Positions 1 to 12,400 of a stretch of 34,413 bases of DNA are shown here, piece after piece. Location: positions 95,361 through 129,773 of the forward strand of contig KN888518.1 of the NCBI GenBank assembly GCA_000934455.1, read 5' to 3'. The translations under genes and the position numbers were made by a program. Numbering within the stretch: the first letter of the stretch is position 1; every line of letters starts with the position of its first letter. Below the pieces are notes generated by a model. The model ran no database searches. It was not told where the DNA came from and was given only the letters and a program-made list of their open reading frames with translations. The DNA is from Apostichopus parvimensis. Taxonomy: Eukaryota; Echinodermata; Holothuroidea; Aspidochirotida; Stichopodidae.

Positions 1-213
1 CCCTAAGCAGACCATTCTCGCCCTCCTGACCAATACCCCTAGCTCCGCCACTGATCTGTACCCTACATTGCTGACACAATACCCGATTTGCCACAGTTTG
101 TCATGCAAACTGTTTGGTATGTCTTTTGTACTAGCTTAGTCTGCCCCACCAATCAGACCCTTCTCCCCCCCCTTTGCCCCCCCCCCAGATGGAAAAGTCT
201 GGCTACGCCACTG
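1..213 (-). mobile_element. Nested decayed hAT-like (non-autonomous) repeat termini
   Basis: Two stretches in the same orientation end in hAT-like terminal sequences. Read on the minus strand, one begins CAGTGGCGGAGCTAGG (53 down to 38) and the other CAGTGGCGTAGCCAG (213 down to 199). The subterminal parts also resemble each other: positions 1-16 and 136-160 both carry a CTTAG/CTAAG, CAGACC, TTCTC, CCC succession. Long C tracts lie at about 166-188. CAGTGGCG starts and G/C-rich subtermini are common in hAT elements and their MITEs. The partner ends and the 8-bp target duplication are not visible, so this is inferred from the terminal motif alone. No coding capacity is seen. Confidence 0.35.
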
Positions 214-239
214 CGTACAGTTAAGTTTGCAAAATAATA

Positions 240-3040
240 TGTAAAACTAGTAAGAAACTCATGTGAGACATCACCATCACCATTAGGTATTTTATCGTAG
301 TTTCACTGTGTATCATAGCCATGTACACTTACCTTCATCCACTGCCCAGAATGTAGATTTAAAAAACTGCCAGAATGTTGCGAGAAGACTGTATAGGAGA
401 GATAGATCTGTACATGTTGGAGAATGTTTAATAACTGTTTATATCTTTATATCTTTATGTATACTAAACAAAAATTTGGAGTGACACTGAGGTCAAAGAT
501 AGACTTTCAATGAACTTGATATTAAAGTGCAGTATTGTGTTAAATACTCTAGCTCCAATAAAAAAAGGTCAAAATATGACAACAATGCGTAACACAAAAC
601 AGAGAAGTAAACGAATTAAATCATCTTTGTTATTTTATTTTTTATGAATGTTTGTCCATCTTTGCCAAACTAAACAACGATCAGCGGACCAGCTAGGGAG
701 ATGAGAATTCTTCAAATGTTATACGGAAAGGTTATTATTTGAATTAATTTAACTATTGTGTCATTAACTTTGAACATGTCTGCATATATCATCATTCTGT
801 GACAAGATGTTATCACAATATGACTGTTGATGTTGTTTATTTTGATACAGTATTAGTCGTTGTTATAGTTACATACCACCAGAGCCTAAAGGAACATAAC
901 GTGATCATAATAATTAACGTCATAAATATTAGAGAATAACAATATTTCTTTATTATATTATGTAATAGTGGTTTAGCCTAATTATCGCAGAGGGGAGAAT
1001 AATGTCATGCCGATTGAACTGCCCCCACCTTTTTTTTTTGCACGACAAGTCCCTACGGGTAAAAGAACCACTGTATGGTCGGAAATAATTGATATCACAA
1101 TTTCATAACTCGCCAGAAATGTTGCAACGGTATACAGTTTCTTATGTGATTTTGAAAATACCATATTAGAGACAAATGTGACTAGCAAATCTAAAGTAAG
1201 CTCCTTGAATAATTATTGTCTGCCCTGCATAGGCTAGGCTACGGTGTTGTATTTACCTGGTTAGGTCCCGTTAACGGATATTGCTGTACTATGCCTCGGC
1301 TATTGTGATGAATTTTGATGTTTAAGGCAACATATTGACCATACAACATGAATACTCCTACGTTAGTTTTACTATTCCAATGCATACATGTAAGATAGTA
1401 GACCTACTGTGTAGTGCATACTAAGGGAATAGGTTCACACACTCATTAGCCTAACGTAAGGAGTTGACTGTGTACGACTACAATGTTACTGTTCAAGTAT
1501 CATTATAAGACATGACAAAATGATGTTCCAAATAATTACAGACTTCAAGGCTTATAAATTACTCTCTTCTATTTGACACGACTTTATTACTACAATATAA
1601 ACGATTCACCGTATGGTTACACAGCCATCAGCTTGTGTCCAAAATATATTAACAAAAAATTCAAAGTGTATATTTTGCATCACTGTGTTTGTATTTCAAG
1701 GTGAAAACAAGATGAGTGAAATCACATTGTTTCGAACTCCATTGACATCATACTTGGTTTTAAGTACCAATTTAATTAAAAAAATGCATGTGCTACTATT
1801 GCAACGGATATTATTGTATAGGTTCAATTTCTACCTCAATTAAATTAGCATTCAAATGCTATATGAAAATATTGTGAGAAAAGTCTTGATTGCTTGGTGG
1901 CCTGGAAGCAAGAATATCTGTTAGATGTGATTGTGTGAATCTTTATAACTTGCAAATTATGATTGTAATATTGTCAGTGTAAGTAAACTAACTAATAGGT
2001 GAAACGTTACGACTATCTTCACCATTTTGAAATGTTATTCACATGCCCCAGTAATCAAGTCTTGTGTAATTTATTCTCATGTGACTTGGTTTAATAATGA
2101 GTCGCACAAATTATTCCTAATTGAGCTTTTAAAAATAACAACCATGAATGTGTGTCTCTATGTTCCTATTAATTCCTGTACCCTATGAATGCAGGGTGTT
2201 GTAAGTAAAACATTGTCATGGAACAGACTGCATGTTTTTACATTTATTTATAGGTCCTTATGCAACTAGAGAAACTTATACAAAATATTTCGTAGTTTTA
2301 ATCGTTCTATTGTCCGTGGGGAAAACCAAGAAAAGGATTTGGTTTGTACTTCTTTAACTTTGCTTTTAACCTTGTTTCAACTGCTGAATGTCATTGATTT
2401 TTAGTTTATACACTTAGGGCAGGAGTAACATATTGCACTAATTATGTATATATATATACAGCAGTACTGACATCTAGCATAACATTTCAGATTTTGGTAG
2501 TTGTTTATTCATGTTATGGCACTTTTTTCATGATAGCCCATTATAGCCTTTTAGTGAAAATTACGGCTCTATATTTTGAAACAAATGGTAATATTGTAGC
2601 CAGCATTCCCGTAAATACGGCTACGACCAAATATTGCTTTTCTTTTACCTTACAAACAAATCGCACGCTTTTTGGAGTTATTCACTTGTTCAGAACTCAA
2701 CCATACACCATGTCAGCATTCTCCCCTGTCTAGTTATTTTGTTAAATCAGATAGGTTATGTTTTGCTGTGCGGCGGATATACAATAAACCTGATCATTAT
2801 ATAAAGGAAAGGATAATCTATAAATTTGTTTGATTTAAAGATTGATTAATTATAGCTCTTGGTATCGATAATACAGTAAATGACACCTAAAGTATACAGC
2901 CTGTACCTATACCATGAATGTCTAACAGTAATGTTAAAGTATTATTGATAGCTGGTAGATGGCTTTCATGACATTACTCGTAGTCGTACAGATAACTTAC
3001 AGAGCATAAAACGCATACAAATAACATGAACAATGTTTCT
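240..3040. other. Gene-free AT-rich stretch
   Basis: No exon with convincing splice borders or recognisable protein motif is seen on either strand. Open frames here are short, AT-rich and without family resemblance. A small TA-dinucleotide microsatellite sits near 2443-2458. The right edge is close to the likely polyadenylation site of the minus-strand NLR gene. Confidence 0.5.
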
Positions 3041-3048
3041 CTTTAATA

Positions 3049-3054
3049 TTTATT
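3049..3054 (-). promoter_or_regulatory. Candidate polyadenylation signal AATAAA of the NLR gene
   Basis: On the minus strand AATAAA occurs about 91 nt after the stop codon of the proposed terminal exon (stop at 3147-3145). This is a normal distance for a short 3' UTR. AATAAA is frequent in AT-rich DNA, so the assignment rests on position only. Confidence 0.3.
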
Positions 3055-3144
3055 GACTGATTATTTGCTAGAGAAAGCCCGACAGGGAAATCTCTGTGTG
3101 TTATATCCGCACCTTAGGAACATATTAAACATATCAATTGTTTT

Positions 3145-3229
3145 TTAATTACCCTTAACATTCGATGTCTTTAATCTGATTGGAATAGAATTTGGATGGA
3201 TTGATTCTGGTAGTGGACAGTTGCGAAAC
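3145..3229 (-). CDS. NLR coding exon 4, short terminal exon
   Basis: Acceptor TTTCCTTTCAG, exon start 3229. The first base completes the Trp codon begun in exon 3 (TG+G). The frame then reads FRNCPLPESIHPNSIPIRL and a few more residues to TAA at 3147-3145. An N-x-P-LP-S core after REL-W resembles the next half-repeat of the LRR tail, so this is the preferred 3' end. It is short (27 codons), so the call relies on phase, a good acceptor and fit to the repeat. Possible AATAAA follows at 3054-3049. Confidence 0.5.
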
Positions 3230-6200
3230 CTGAAAGGAAATGGAAGAATTTTCTAGTTCATTTTTCATTCATAGAAATTTAATTTTCATGAAATCAATAA
3301 TTCTCCTACAGCAAAGCTAGACCTGTGTTCCGACGACATGTTAAATGCTTTGAGTGAATGTGAATGGAGCCGAGTGGGGACGGAGTAGCTTCCATAATCC
3401 AGCCTGTTTAATTATAGCATCGCCATGCGGATTGCGCCATCCGTGTACCAGGTCAAAGATCTCTTATAACAATAATGTGGACATTCCATGTATTTGACAC
3501 TGTTATTAATACCTACCAGAGTTCACGTAAACCCTTTGATTGTTCTGCATATTGTAATAAACCTATAACATCTTCCTCTGTCAGTTCTCTTCCTTTCTCT
3601 GTATCTAAGCTTATTTTGACTACTGTAGAAAGATGACCCAAAGAAAGACCAGAACGGAGGACGATGTTATCCTTATCAGCTTTGCTGAAAGATTCATTCA
3701 GATAAAGATCATCAATCGGGATCTGCGGGAAGAACAAAGGAAAGATGAATCAATTACACAAGCAATTAATGTAACCGAGATGGCAAAAAGATATATGCAT
3801 CAAATAACTATGATTATTGTTAATGTTTATTGAAGAACATCAATTAATTGATCAACAGAAATGAACATTGAACTGAAGACTGATGGATAAATTTGAAGAT
3901 ACATCGTTGAATCGATCACGCATTATATAATTATCTCAGTTTAATTTAGTTTAAACAATAAGCATGTTTATTGAATGTTTATTTTGCAGCTACTAACAAT
4001 ATGTCAGATATTGACTGAATAGAACAATTTCCACAATTTTTATAAAACTCTTTTTTGACTGTTTCCTCTGTCCAGTGCTGTGCATACTACGCCTAGGTAC
4101 TCTGATTGAAGGAAAGGTGATTGACTCTTCAAGACTCAAAGTCGGACCATTAAGAGCTTGATAATAATTGTTAACCAGAATATGTAGTTAAGGTAGTGTG
4201 TGACATAATGTAGTGAAGGTAGTGTGAAATAATGTAGTTAATGTAGTGTAAAATGATGTTTATTTGAAAGGGATGCGAAATATGAAACCCCAGAGGAGGT
4301 TTGGTTTAAATAGTGCAGCACCTTTGCATATGATAACAAAGATCGTGTTGGGGCATATTGAAAACTGAAAACGAATTAATAAGGTAGAAAGGGTCAGTGT
4401 TCATTTGTTGGTGCATTTTGAGTTATATTTAGAAATATAAATCAGGTCTATATAACTAACCCTATGAAGGCAAGGTAAATCATATTTTGTGTCAAGTTGC
4501 AAAAAAAGGAGGTTACTCCGGTAGCAATGGTTCAATTGTCCCCTTCTGAATTCCCCGGTTGAACCATTTCTTCCGGTCGCAGGGAGGGGGAATCTACCCC
4601 CCCCCCCTACCCACCCCCTTGTCTTTGCCCCATCCACTGAAATAGTGATTTTTGTTCCTATGATATTGGCGTCTCATCCTTGCTATATGGATATTAAATT
4701 TGTTTCCTCTCGATATTAATTGCTATTAGTTGTTAGTACAGTATTCAACCATATTGGACAGTCCACCATTGATATTGAATCGCGCCCTCTGTTATTTTGA
4801 CGCCATTCTGCATTAATGTCAATTTGACCAGGTTTTTTTTTAATTTGTTGACGTCATATCATGGAAATTACTACTCAGCGTAACTTTTTAATACGACGAT
4901 GTAATTTAGTTAAGTTCTTTTTTCTCTGGTACAACCTGAAGCAGTGAGGAAACTTGAATAACAAATGTAAACAAATAATTATTTGTACTATAAGGCCCTT
5001 GATCACTCATTGAGATACAGTAAATGTATGGTATTTACGACATGTGCACCTTGTCCCGTTTATCTACACACAAGTACTTGAACCGCTATTGTAAACATAA
5101 TCAGTAATGTTTGACAGTTTTCGTGCGTGTATCGAGGCCGAGGTGGAGGGGCAGGAATGTATGAAATGGTGGGATGGCATCAATCAATATTATTTATCCA
5201 AAACAAAACTGAAAACTTTAAAGGCAGTGAGGCTAGGTGTATTTTGAGCTGTTGACAACAAAGCAACCCGAGGGCAGAGAACATTTGACAGGGTTAGAGT
5301 GAGTCTTCTCCTTTTATTTCCATTTCATACATTGAGTTACTCATTTTTGCCATGAAGCGTTCTAAACATAATAGCCTTCTAAGCTTCCAGTGGCTTTATT
5401 GTAAGGCCAGGGCCGTGTCCTGCGGGGTCAGAGGAAGTTGTCCCTGAGATTCCCACTCTTTAATACAAATAGGCCAATGTTAATGTGAACGCCGAGACAG
5501 TGTGCGTTATTTTAGTTAGCTTTAGCGACATTTTTAACGTAGAATCTTGTTTTCACCTACAAAGGGATTTTAACGATTTGTTTTCTTCTTATTTAGTTTT
5601 TCTGTTGAAGTGTAATTTCAAAAACATATAATCTTAAAATAAAGAATGTTTAGATGCAACTTTCAGGGTCTGGAAAGTGCCATTTTCCGGCAACATGGGA
5701 GGCATCTTTGAATAAAAATTCTTGCTACGCTAGATAGTGTCATGATGGTCACTTTTGCGAAATGGCCAACCCTCTAAAAAATTGTTAAAAAGGATCTGGC
5801 ATGTACGCACAGCAAATAATCACTATATAACATCTTGACGATACATAATATATAGATGTTCTTCAACTGCCGCCCCCCCCACCCCCACCCTTAAGACTCT
5901 ACCCAGGCTATACCCCTGAAGGCCCACACATGTCCCTCAGTGTACCCCATATTCCCCACATATGTTCTGAGATTAATGCACAATTGCGTTTTATTTTTTG
6001 GGCGCCCCCTGGATCAACTGACCTCCCCCTGCAGTATTGGGCTGGATCCACCCTTGGGTCGCAACAGGGTAGCGGGAAATAAAATTCAATTGTCGGTAAA
6101 TAATATTTCCTATGGAATTTAAAGTAGACGCGTGTATTTATTTCCAACGTTTTGATCCATATGTTTTTGTTGCTATTAACTCTCAGTCAATTTACCAAAT

Positions 6201-9200
6201 GGGGCGCAAATGATGAAACATGCCGCATGGTTTGGTATGTACAGAACTGTTTTGTTCTCGTTTCTGATTACTATTTGAAACCACACCATATCTGTTTTAA
6301 GTTCTTTCGAGTGCTCAACGTTCATGAATTCGACAATCACTGTTAATAGGAACCCTAAGAAGGCACTCCACCATTTATACCACTGAAACGTTCACGGTTT
6401 ACACCGTTTACCAATTAGGATACCAAAGTTAATTGTTTTGGATATAAAATATAACTTTGGTTTGGAGGGAATTAAAAAAATGTAACATTGATATCCATGT
6501 TGGCTTCTATTCATAGAGAGTTGATTTATACGCTGTTGACTTCTGAATATAACCTACATGGTTGTTGAAAGAAAGCTCTAAGGCAATTGTATCTTACCAC
6601 ATAAATGAGTAAAGTTTATTCTTTGGCCACCTTCACAGACACATCATATACAGATCTTGGGTAATATTGGTGTGGGCTCAGCATATCATTAAGTACATAC
6701 CCAGCTAGAAATATTTAGCGTTGCATTCAGCAACAAACAAACAATGTTATTGCTTTTTGAAGATTGGTGTTCAAATAACCAACTTTTTAATATATGTTGC
6801 ACGATAACTGAAGTATGAATGAATACCACATTAAAGAAATTTAAGTGTCAAAGATTTATGTTTAATTAACTTCATTATTATTAGATGTTAGTGTATATCG
6901 TATGTTACCGATTAACTTGAAAGTCGAATAAAATGTTTGTTTGTTTTTTGCCTCAAAAACCTAAAATAATTATTTTCAGTTTTTGTGGAATATTCTCTTC
7001 AGTTAAAATGAGCAATAAAAGCAATTAAAGCACAAACACCGGTAACGCTCTCATTTCTAAGGAAGCAGCAGTTTATAGTGTGTTTGATGAAATGTATACA
7101 TAGAGAAAGTCTTACTTACATCACATTTAGACGCAATATCCAACAGCTGAATAAGATCTTTGAAGTAGCTTGCTGTTGCTATCAGAGAGAAAAAACACCT
7201 TCGAGCAGATATCTCTGACACTTTTCTTGATGTCATCATCTATCTCTCCAGCTTGTTCCAGGATGCAGAGTATGACAAACTTATCGCAGTCTTTTCTTCC
7301 CTTCAAGTATTTTATTATCTTGCTCCCAACTCTAGCGTCAATCCCACAGCTGAATCGATACAGGTATTGAAGATCGAATGGATCTATTTGATCAAGCATT
7401 TTCTTCACCTTATTTGCATTTTTGGCAGCAGCAACCTTATTTACCAATGCAAAAGATGCATAATATTCACAGAACAGCTTGTGATAGAACCTTGCTTCGG
7501 TCTTCGTCTGTATGTGTTTAGCTGCAGTCATTTCATTTGTGACGTCAGCTACTTCTTCCTCTACCAAGATACCAACTGAAATATAGTGATCATAAAACCC
7601 TTGACCAAGTCGTTCACCGAGTTTCTCCCTACCCCATGATAGTTGTTGGTTTTCGTTACTGAGGCCCTCAAACGCTACATTACTCAGTTCAGTATGCTCA
7701 ATTTCATACTCACTCATGTGCTTCTTTGTGTTCTTATCCAGGGATTTCTTTCTCATGTGATCATGGAAACACTGTATCATGTGGCAAAAGAATTCTGTAA
7801 CCGATTTGAAGGTTTGAAAATATTCCTTTTCGTGAGTCATGTGAGCAAACATAACAAAGAAGATAGGAACCTGACATAAGTCGTCAAGAATTGGGTTAGC
7901 TTTCAAAGCGCGCTTAATTTCCCCAACAATATCTTCGTTATTTCCAGCAATGGCCTTACGAATGTACTGATCACGTGCTTTCTCGTCAAATCCAACTAAT
8001 CTCACTCGCTTAGTATTAGATCTGTCATAGTCCTTTGGAAGATATCTAGTTGTTAAGGATACGTCAAAATCCTCAAACAGATCATTTGCAATTATTCGGT
8101 CTACGTCACTTCCTGTACGTTTGTCTTTATCAGGATACTCGTCATACCCGTCCAGAAGTACCTCAACAGAAGAACATCTTTCAATGATATTTTTAATATC
8201 ACTGGATTTGATTCGTGGTTCGTCTGCTAACAAGAACAGTTTGATTGCTTTGTAGATAGATTTGACATTTCCAAGCTGCCTTAACCGGAGAAGAATCAGA
8301 ATTTCTACGTCTTTCAGAGGTGAACCTTCTACACCGTTGCACCAATCATATGCTAGCTGTAGGGTTACAGTTGACTTGCCATACCCAGCCTCTGCTTCTA
8401 TGATACGACGCGTGGATTTAATTTGGGAGTCTGTGAAGATATCTCTATAAGAATTCACACGTACCCATTCACCATCTTCATCTGCTGTTCCTCTAACAGA
8501 ATAGAACTCTGTACCTCCTTCTACAAATACCTTATCTACACAATATAGTCTCTCTTTAATGTACGGTATTGGTTGGATAGCGTCGTATTGTGTTTTATAT
8601 CGCCTGTTCAAGGCATTTACTAAAAGAGACTTTGTGTCTGTGAAGAAATATAAAAGTCGAATTTACGTAGGAAGTTACATGTAATGACGTAATATATGTA
8701 CATGCTTGCAGAAATTAATATACAAATACGATATGTGTTAAAGTTCTAGGTATGAGGCTTGATCCAAATCCTTATGCGAGTCAATCGCGGAAGTGGGAAA
8801 CGTTACTCTCTCTCTCTCAGACCAGATATGAAACTGTTGTGCTTACTAGAGAAATTGCAAGTAGCAAAATACAACTCTTCCAGTAATTGAATAATGCGTG
8901 TGTAATTAACTTCGGAATATTTTGAGGTTTTATAGTTGTTGAATATATACTAAACTGAGAGTTTAGTAAAAACGAGAAATTAATCTTATCATTCAGAAGA
9001 ATAACATTTAATGTCCCCTTTAAATTGTATTTCAATTCAGATTTCGTTTCTGTTTTATTCTTTTGAGGAAGCACTATCATGGGTTCTCGAATATATTGTC
9101 GATTATATATGAATGAATTTTCCTTTTTTGTGGAAGTATTTAAGAAACAAGGCTAAATAACATTAATCGATCGCATGTAGCGGAAAATGAGAAATTAAAA

Positions 9201-9450
9201 GTAACAGAGATAAATCCTTTGGCAGAACATGGACATTAGAGTCCAACAACACATGAAACAAACCTTGCTTCCTTTTAACTGTTGACGTCACATTTTCAGT
9301 CCTAACAACAAACTTGGGTCTTTCAGTTGACTGCGATGACGTCACAGAAGCTTGAGCAGATGATGATAGTGACGGTTCATTATATCCACTGGCTTGTTCA
9401 TCCGATGAATCCACATCTAATGTTTCAAGCTTTGACCTAACGATTTCCAT
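3145..9450 (-). CDS. NLR-type NACHT protein, four coding exons (one apparent frameshift)
   Basis: Proposed join, minus strand: 9450-9264, 8637-7120, 3722-3517, 3229-3145, about 665 residues. NACHT NTPases of the NLR family are cytosolic pattern sensors that oligomerise on ATP binding. Visible parts in order: a Ser/Thr-rich disordered leader (1-62); a pre-NACHT segment with QPIPYIKERLYCVDKVF; Walker A EAGYGKST (about 145-152); Walker B VEVLLDGYDEY (about 220-230); a TTR sensor-like motif (about 258-260); a helical winged-helix region ending in FCEYYAS; then a short LRR-like tail. Intron phases agree at all three joins (1, 0, 2). No CARD, PYD, death or TIR domain is encoded, and the LRR tail is unusually short. 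A net one-base shift at about 7152-7158 breaks the reading frame just before a strong GTAAGT donor. It could be an assembly error, an allele or real decay. NACHT assignment is firm; the exact gene model is inference. Confidence 0.8.
3286..3403 (-). CDS. Candidate alternative terminal exon of the NLR gene
   Basis: A second acceptor (ATTAAACAG, exon start 3403) lies between exons 3 and 4 and also completes the phase-2 Trp codon. It reads LDYGSYSVPTRLHSHSLKAF and on to TGA at 3288-3286, 39 codons. The opening W-L-D and the proline and leucine spacing weakly parallel the exon at 3229. It could be an alternative last exon, a diverged duplicate or chance. A weak internal donor (CACAG|GTCTAG) at 3323 would let it be spliced onward. 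Confidence 0.3.
3517..3722 (-). CDS. NLR coding exon 3, leucine-rich-repeat-like segment
   Basis: Acceptor TTCTTCCCGCAG|ATC places the exon start at 3722; donor CTCTG|GTAGGT places its end at 3517 (206 nt, phase 0 in, phase 2 out). It encodes IPIDDLYLNESFSKADKDNI, then LRSGLSLGHLSTVVKISLD and ELTEEDVIGLLQYAEQSKGLREL. The alternation of Leu/Ile at LRR-like spacing and the acidic helix before REL fit the C-terminal repeat region of an NLR. It follows the NACHT exon in phase across a 3.4-kb intron, which supports one gene. Unspliced, the frame would end one codon later at TAG inside the donor. Confidence 0.7.
3723..7119 (-). other. Large intron of the NLR gene, repeat-bearing
   Basis: This 3.4-kb interval between two phase-0 splice sites (GTAAGT at 7119, CCCGCAG at 3723) has no supported exon. 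It holds a 24-26-bp minisatellite (4182-4255), C/G-rich tracts at about 4594-4619 and 5872-5890, and a decayed repeat between about 5870 and 6080 with CCCCTGGATC and CTGGATCCACCC words. The small open frames here are not convincing. Confidence 0.45.
4182..4255 (+). repeat. Minisatellite, three copies of a 24-26-bp unit
   Basis: Three tandem units start at 4182 (26 bp), 4208 (24 bp) and 4232 (24 bp). All begin ATGTAGT and contain a second GTAGTGT half, so each unit is itself an imperfect dimer. It lies inside the large NLR intron. Confidence 0.75.
7120..8637 (-). CDS. NLR coding exon 2, NACHT domain
   Basis: Acceptor TTCTTCACAG lies at 8645-8638. The frame is open from 8635 through TTG 8611 and on for about 500 codons. 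Walker A (AGYGKST) falls at about 8389-8369; Walker B (LLDGYDEY) at about 8158-8135. The 3' end is the consensus donor GAT|GTAAGTAAG, exon end 7120. The main frame stops at TAA only 7 nt before that donor. In the adjacent frame the last 11 codons read IQLLDIASKCD and run straight into the donor and, in phase 0, into exon 3 (IPIDDLYL). That pattern argues for a one-base indel near 7152-7158 rather than a true C-terminus. The 626-nt intron upstream (9263-8638) holds nothing recognisable. Confidence 0.85.
9264..9450 (-). CDS. NLR coding exon 1, Ser/Thr-rich leader
   Basis: Starts at ATG 9450-9448 (MEIVRSKLETLDVDSSDEQ...). An in-frame TGA 15 nt upstream makes this ATG the first possible start in the exon. 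The exon encodes 62 residues, rich in Ser, Thr, Glu and Asp and probably disordered, and ends with KRKQ plus one base at the donor CAAG|GTTTGT (exon end 9264). That single base and the two bases opening the NACHT exon form GAC (Asp), so phases match. A polypyrimidine-AG acceptor (TTTACAG) lies just 5' at about 9474, which suggests an untranslated exon further upstream. No death-fold domain is recognisable. Confidence 0.6.
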
Positions 9451-9473
9451 TCTCACGAACTGTCATCACCGAT

Positions 9474-12400
9474 CTGTAAACGGATACATATTTGTTACCA
9501 TATAGATGGTCCGTCAGAAACCTTGATGCAAGTGTTCTATTTTATTCGTTTCATTTGCAAAGCTAGTCCCCATATGACACAAATAATGCTAGATATACAG
9601 TTTGGCAAACGGGAAACTAATCTACACATTATGTAATTTGGAAATAATGAGATAATATGAGATAATGCTCAATTGGTTTAATGTAACCAAGCAATGCTTA
9701 GGAACCAAATGTCTAACACTGCGGGAAGTGCAAGTGGTACTATATATGCACAACAGCAGAAACCTTAACCGTCCGCATGAAGCTAATACGCGATCACTGA
9801 GTATACATGTACTATAACTAATATTAATAAAAAAAATTATAAGACCACTAGAGCTTTTATCTGATTTATATGAATCTCTATTTACACAAGAGATACCTTC
9901 GGACTGACACGATGGGATAAGGTTGAACTTTCGGAATTTCTGTGAATATACCTATTTCTTCACGTATGTGTTGTGGAGGGGCGGGGTGGAGATTTATGAA
10001 TTATTGCCTTCGAATGAAGAAGTTAAGTTGCTCTTCTGGTCGATGTTCCCTCAAACCACAACATTGACCACATAAAAGAAAAAGCTTAGCGACGACCTAT
10101 AACATTAGCGAAAACTTGCAACCCAATGCAGTGTTTTTAATGCGAAGTTTATATTTTCTGTGAATGTTTCCCTTGAATCAGTGTCAGATGAAGGCAATTC
10201 CCTGGTCATGGTATGTGGATACAATTTTGTTGAAAATTTTGCTTCATTAATACACATACAAAGCAAATCATTTACTGTCTAGGGGAAATATAGAAGTACT
10301 CGCTGATTCCAGCAATATAAATGTGTTTTTTTTTACTCTGAGGTTTATGCAGGCATTATCTGGGGGTGGGGGGCCTCAATTCGTCCAGTACTTGTAATAC
10401 GCAACATCATGAAGAACTTTTGCTCAAATGTAAACGAATTAGGTCCTTTGCAAAATGAAGTTTATCTAACATTTCATATAGTTCATGTTGTTTGTGATTA
10501 ATATCTGCAAAAATAGAATAAAGAGAGGTCATGTGAGGTCAAATCAATAAAAATAAACAGATGTAAGTCCTTAACTTTCTATGGACCGATATCATTAAGG
10601 TTGACCTTACGGTTTAGGCTTAATATTTTAGACTTGAAGAGACATGGTTCTAACCTTAAATAAACATGTTAACCCCTCATAACTGCACATGTGACGACTT
10701 CCGTAGTTTATTGCTCAATATTATGCTACATGCAAAGTTACATGATTTTATTAGTGAAGAACAGAATTAACAACACAATTAAATGTTAAGTAAATATGCT
10801 ACAAAATAAAGAGTTTCAGTCGATGATGAAACTTGTATTATCACCACTGTTTCGTCAATGCTGCCTAGTGCTAGTTTGACCTATTCAGTCTTGTTGGCAT
10901 TTCAAACATTAAAATGTCTTATGAAGCATAAACCGCATGGTTTTAAATACGCGTGATGAGGTTTTCCTTTTGTAACAATAGGATCATTTTAACACATCAA
11001 GGTTCAGACTGGAATTGTGGCAATGAATTGGATGAATAAAACTATTATCCTCTTTTGAATAACTGTGAATTACAGTATCTGCGTCAATATCTATTACAGA
11101 CAAAGTCGTCTTATTCAAGGCTAAAAAAGTTCTTCAGAAAACAATAGTAGTATAAAATGGAACTTCCACCCATTGGACTATATATTTTCAGCTTGATATT
11201 AATGTAAGGCAACTCAGATATGTTAACAAACGTTAAATATAAACAGTAACCAAAGTGGTCATGAGCGGGGGAGCAAGGGGGCAGTCACTTTCCTACGAAT
11301 ACTAACAGTAACGAAAAGTTCAAACAGAATCAAAACCTGTGTCGCTCTTTCTCGCTTTAAAACTATTCCCAGCTGGGTTTTCTTAAATGTATTATGATCA
11401 GATAAATTCCTACAATTTACTTACTGTATATGACAGGTTCAATGCTTCATTCATTGTAAGTAATTAATATTGTTAATCACTAAAAAGACATACTATTTTT
11501 ATCCGATTAAGTACCCAAGCCATTGGCCTGCTGCATACGTATGACAATTATCCATTGAGATCTATGAATCAAATCAAAGATGTCCCATTATTGTTTGACT
11601 AGGATTTGCTGACCACTGCGATATCTGCTGAACTTAACGATGACCGTATTAGTTAGCCAAAAGGCTGTTATTTGTATTGCGTTGGACAATCAACATACAT
11701 ACAAGAAAGATGGAGAGGGAGTACATTTGGCACGTTCAAAATTCCGTCCGTAATGTAAATGAAATGGAAACGTTAACTTCACATACATTTGATCAAACAC
11801 ACAGCTGATGCGCGGTGGCAAGTTGATATTATTTGAATAAAGTATACAAGACGCCCATAGGACCTAGATCAGCCACGGTCAATCCATTGGGGGTTGTCTA
11901 TCCCTTCAACATGTAGTAAAAACAAAATGGACAAAGCTAAAGAAACATCCACTTTTTCACAATTTAATAGTAAGTCATTTTTCTGACTAGTACTTTGTTC
12001 CTTACAAAACGATACAGGGGAACAAGAAATCCTAAATACTTTAAGTGCTTCACGAAGATATTTAATTCTGCCTTACGATATGTAAATTTGGGCGTAAAAT
12101 TAGAGTTAAAGAAAATTTGAAACAAGGTTTAGCGTTCGCCGTTACCAGCGGGGTCCCCTGCCCCAGGGCAGAGTAAGTACCGAAACGATAAAACTACGTA
12201 TCCGCTAAAAACATGGTTAAAACATCGGAAGAATCTATACATGTCATAAATACTGTCCTATATACTTTATTTTTTGTTTCGTGTTAGTTTATTTCTGCCA
12301 TTAAATCACATCGCTGTACATTTGTCAATATATAGTTATAGCAATGAGGACCAGAAGTTAGATAACTGTTCGAGTCTGATCCGGTACAAAGTAAAGCGAG

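Noticed and set aside
4401-4637. Minus-strand open frame of 78 codons
   Set aside because: Composed of a G-rich repeat tract and ordinary AT-rich DNA; looks like a decayed repeat rather than a gene.
7170-8450. Several plus-strand open frames opposite the NACHT exon
   Set aside because: They are complements of the real minus-strand exon with no independent motif.
11651-11672. TAGCCAAAAGGCTG resembling U2 stem I
   Set aside because: Only the short palindromic stem matches; the flanking U2 sequence (TAAGATCA, GTAGTA) is absent, so chance is likely.
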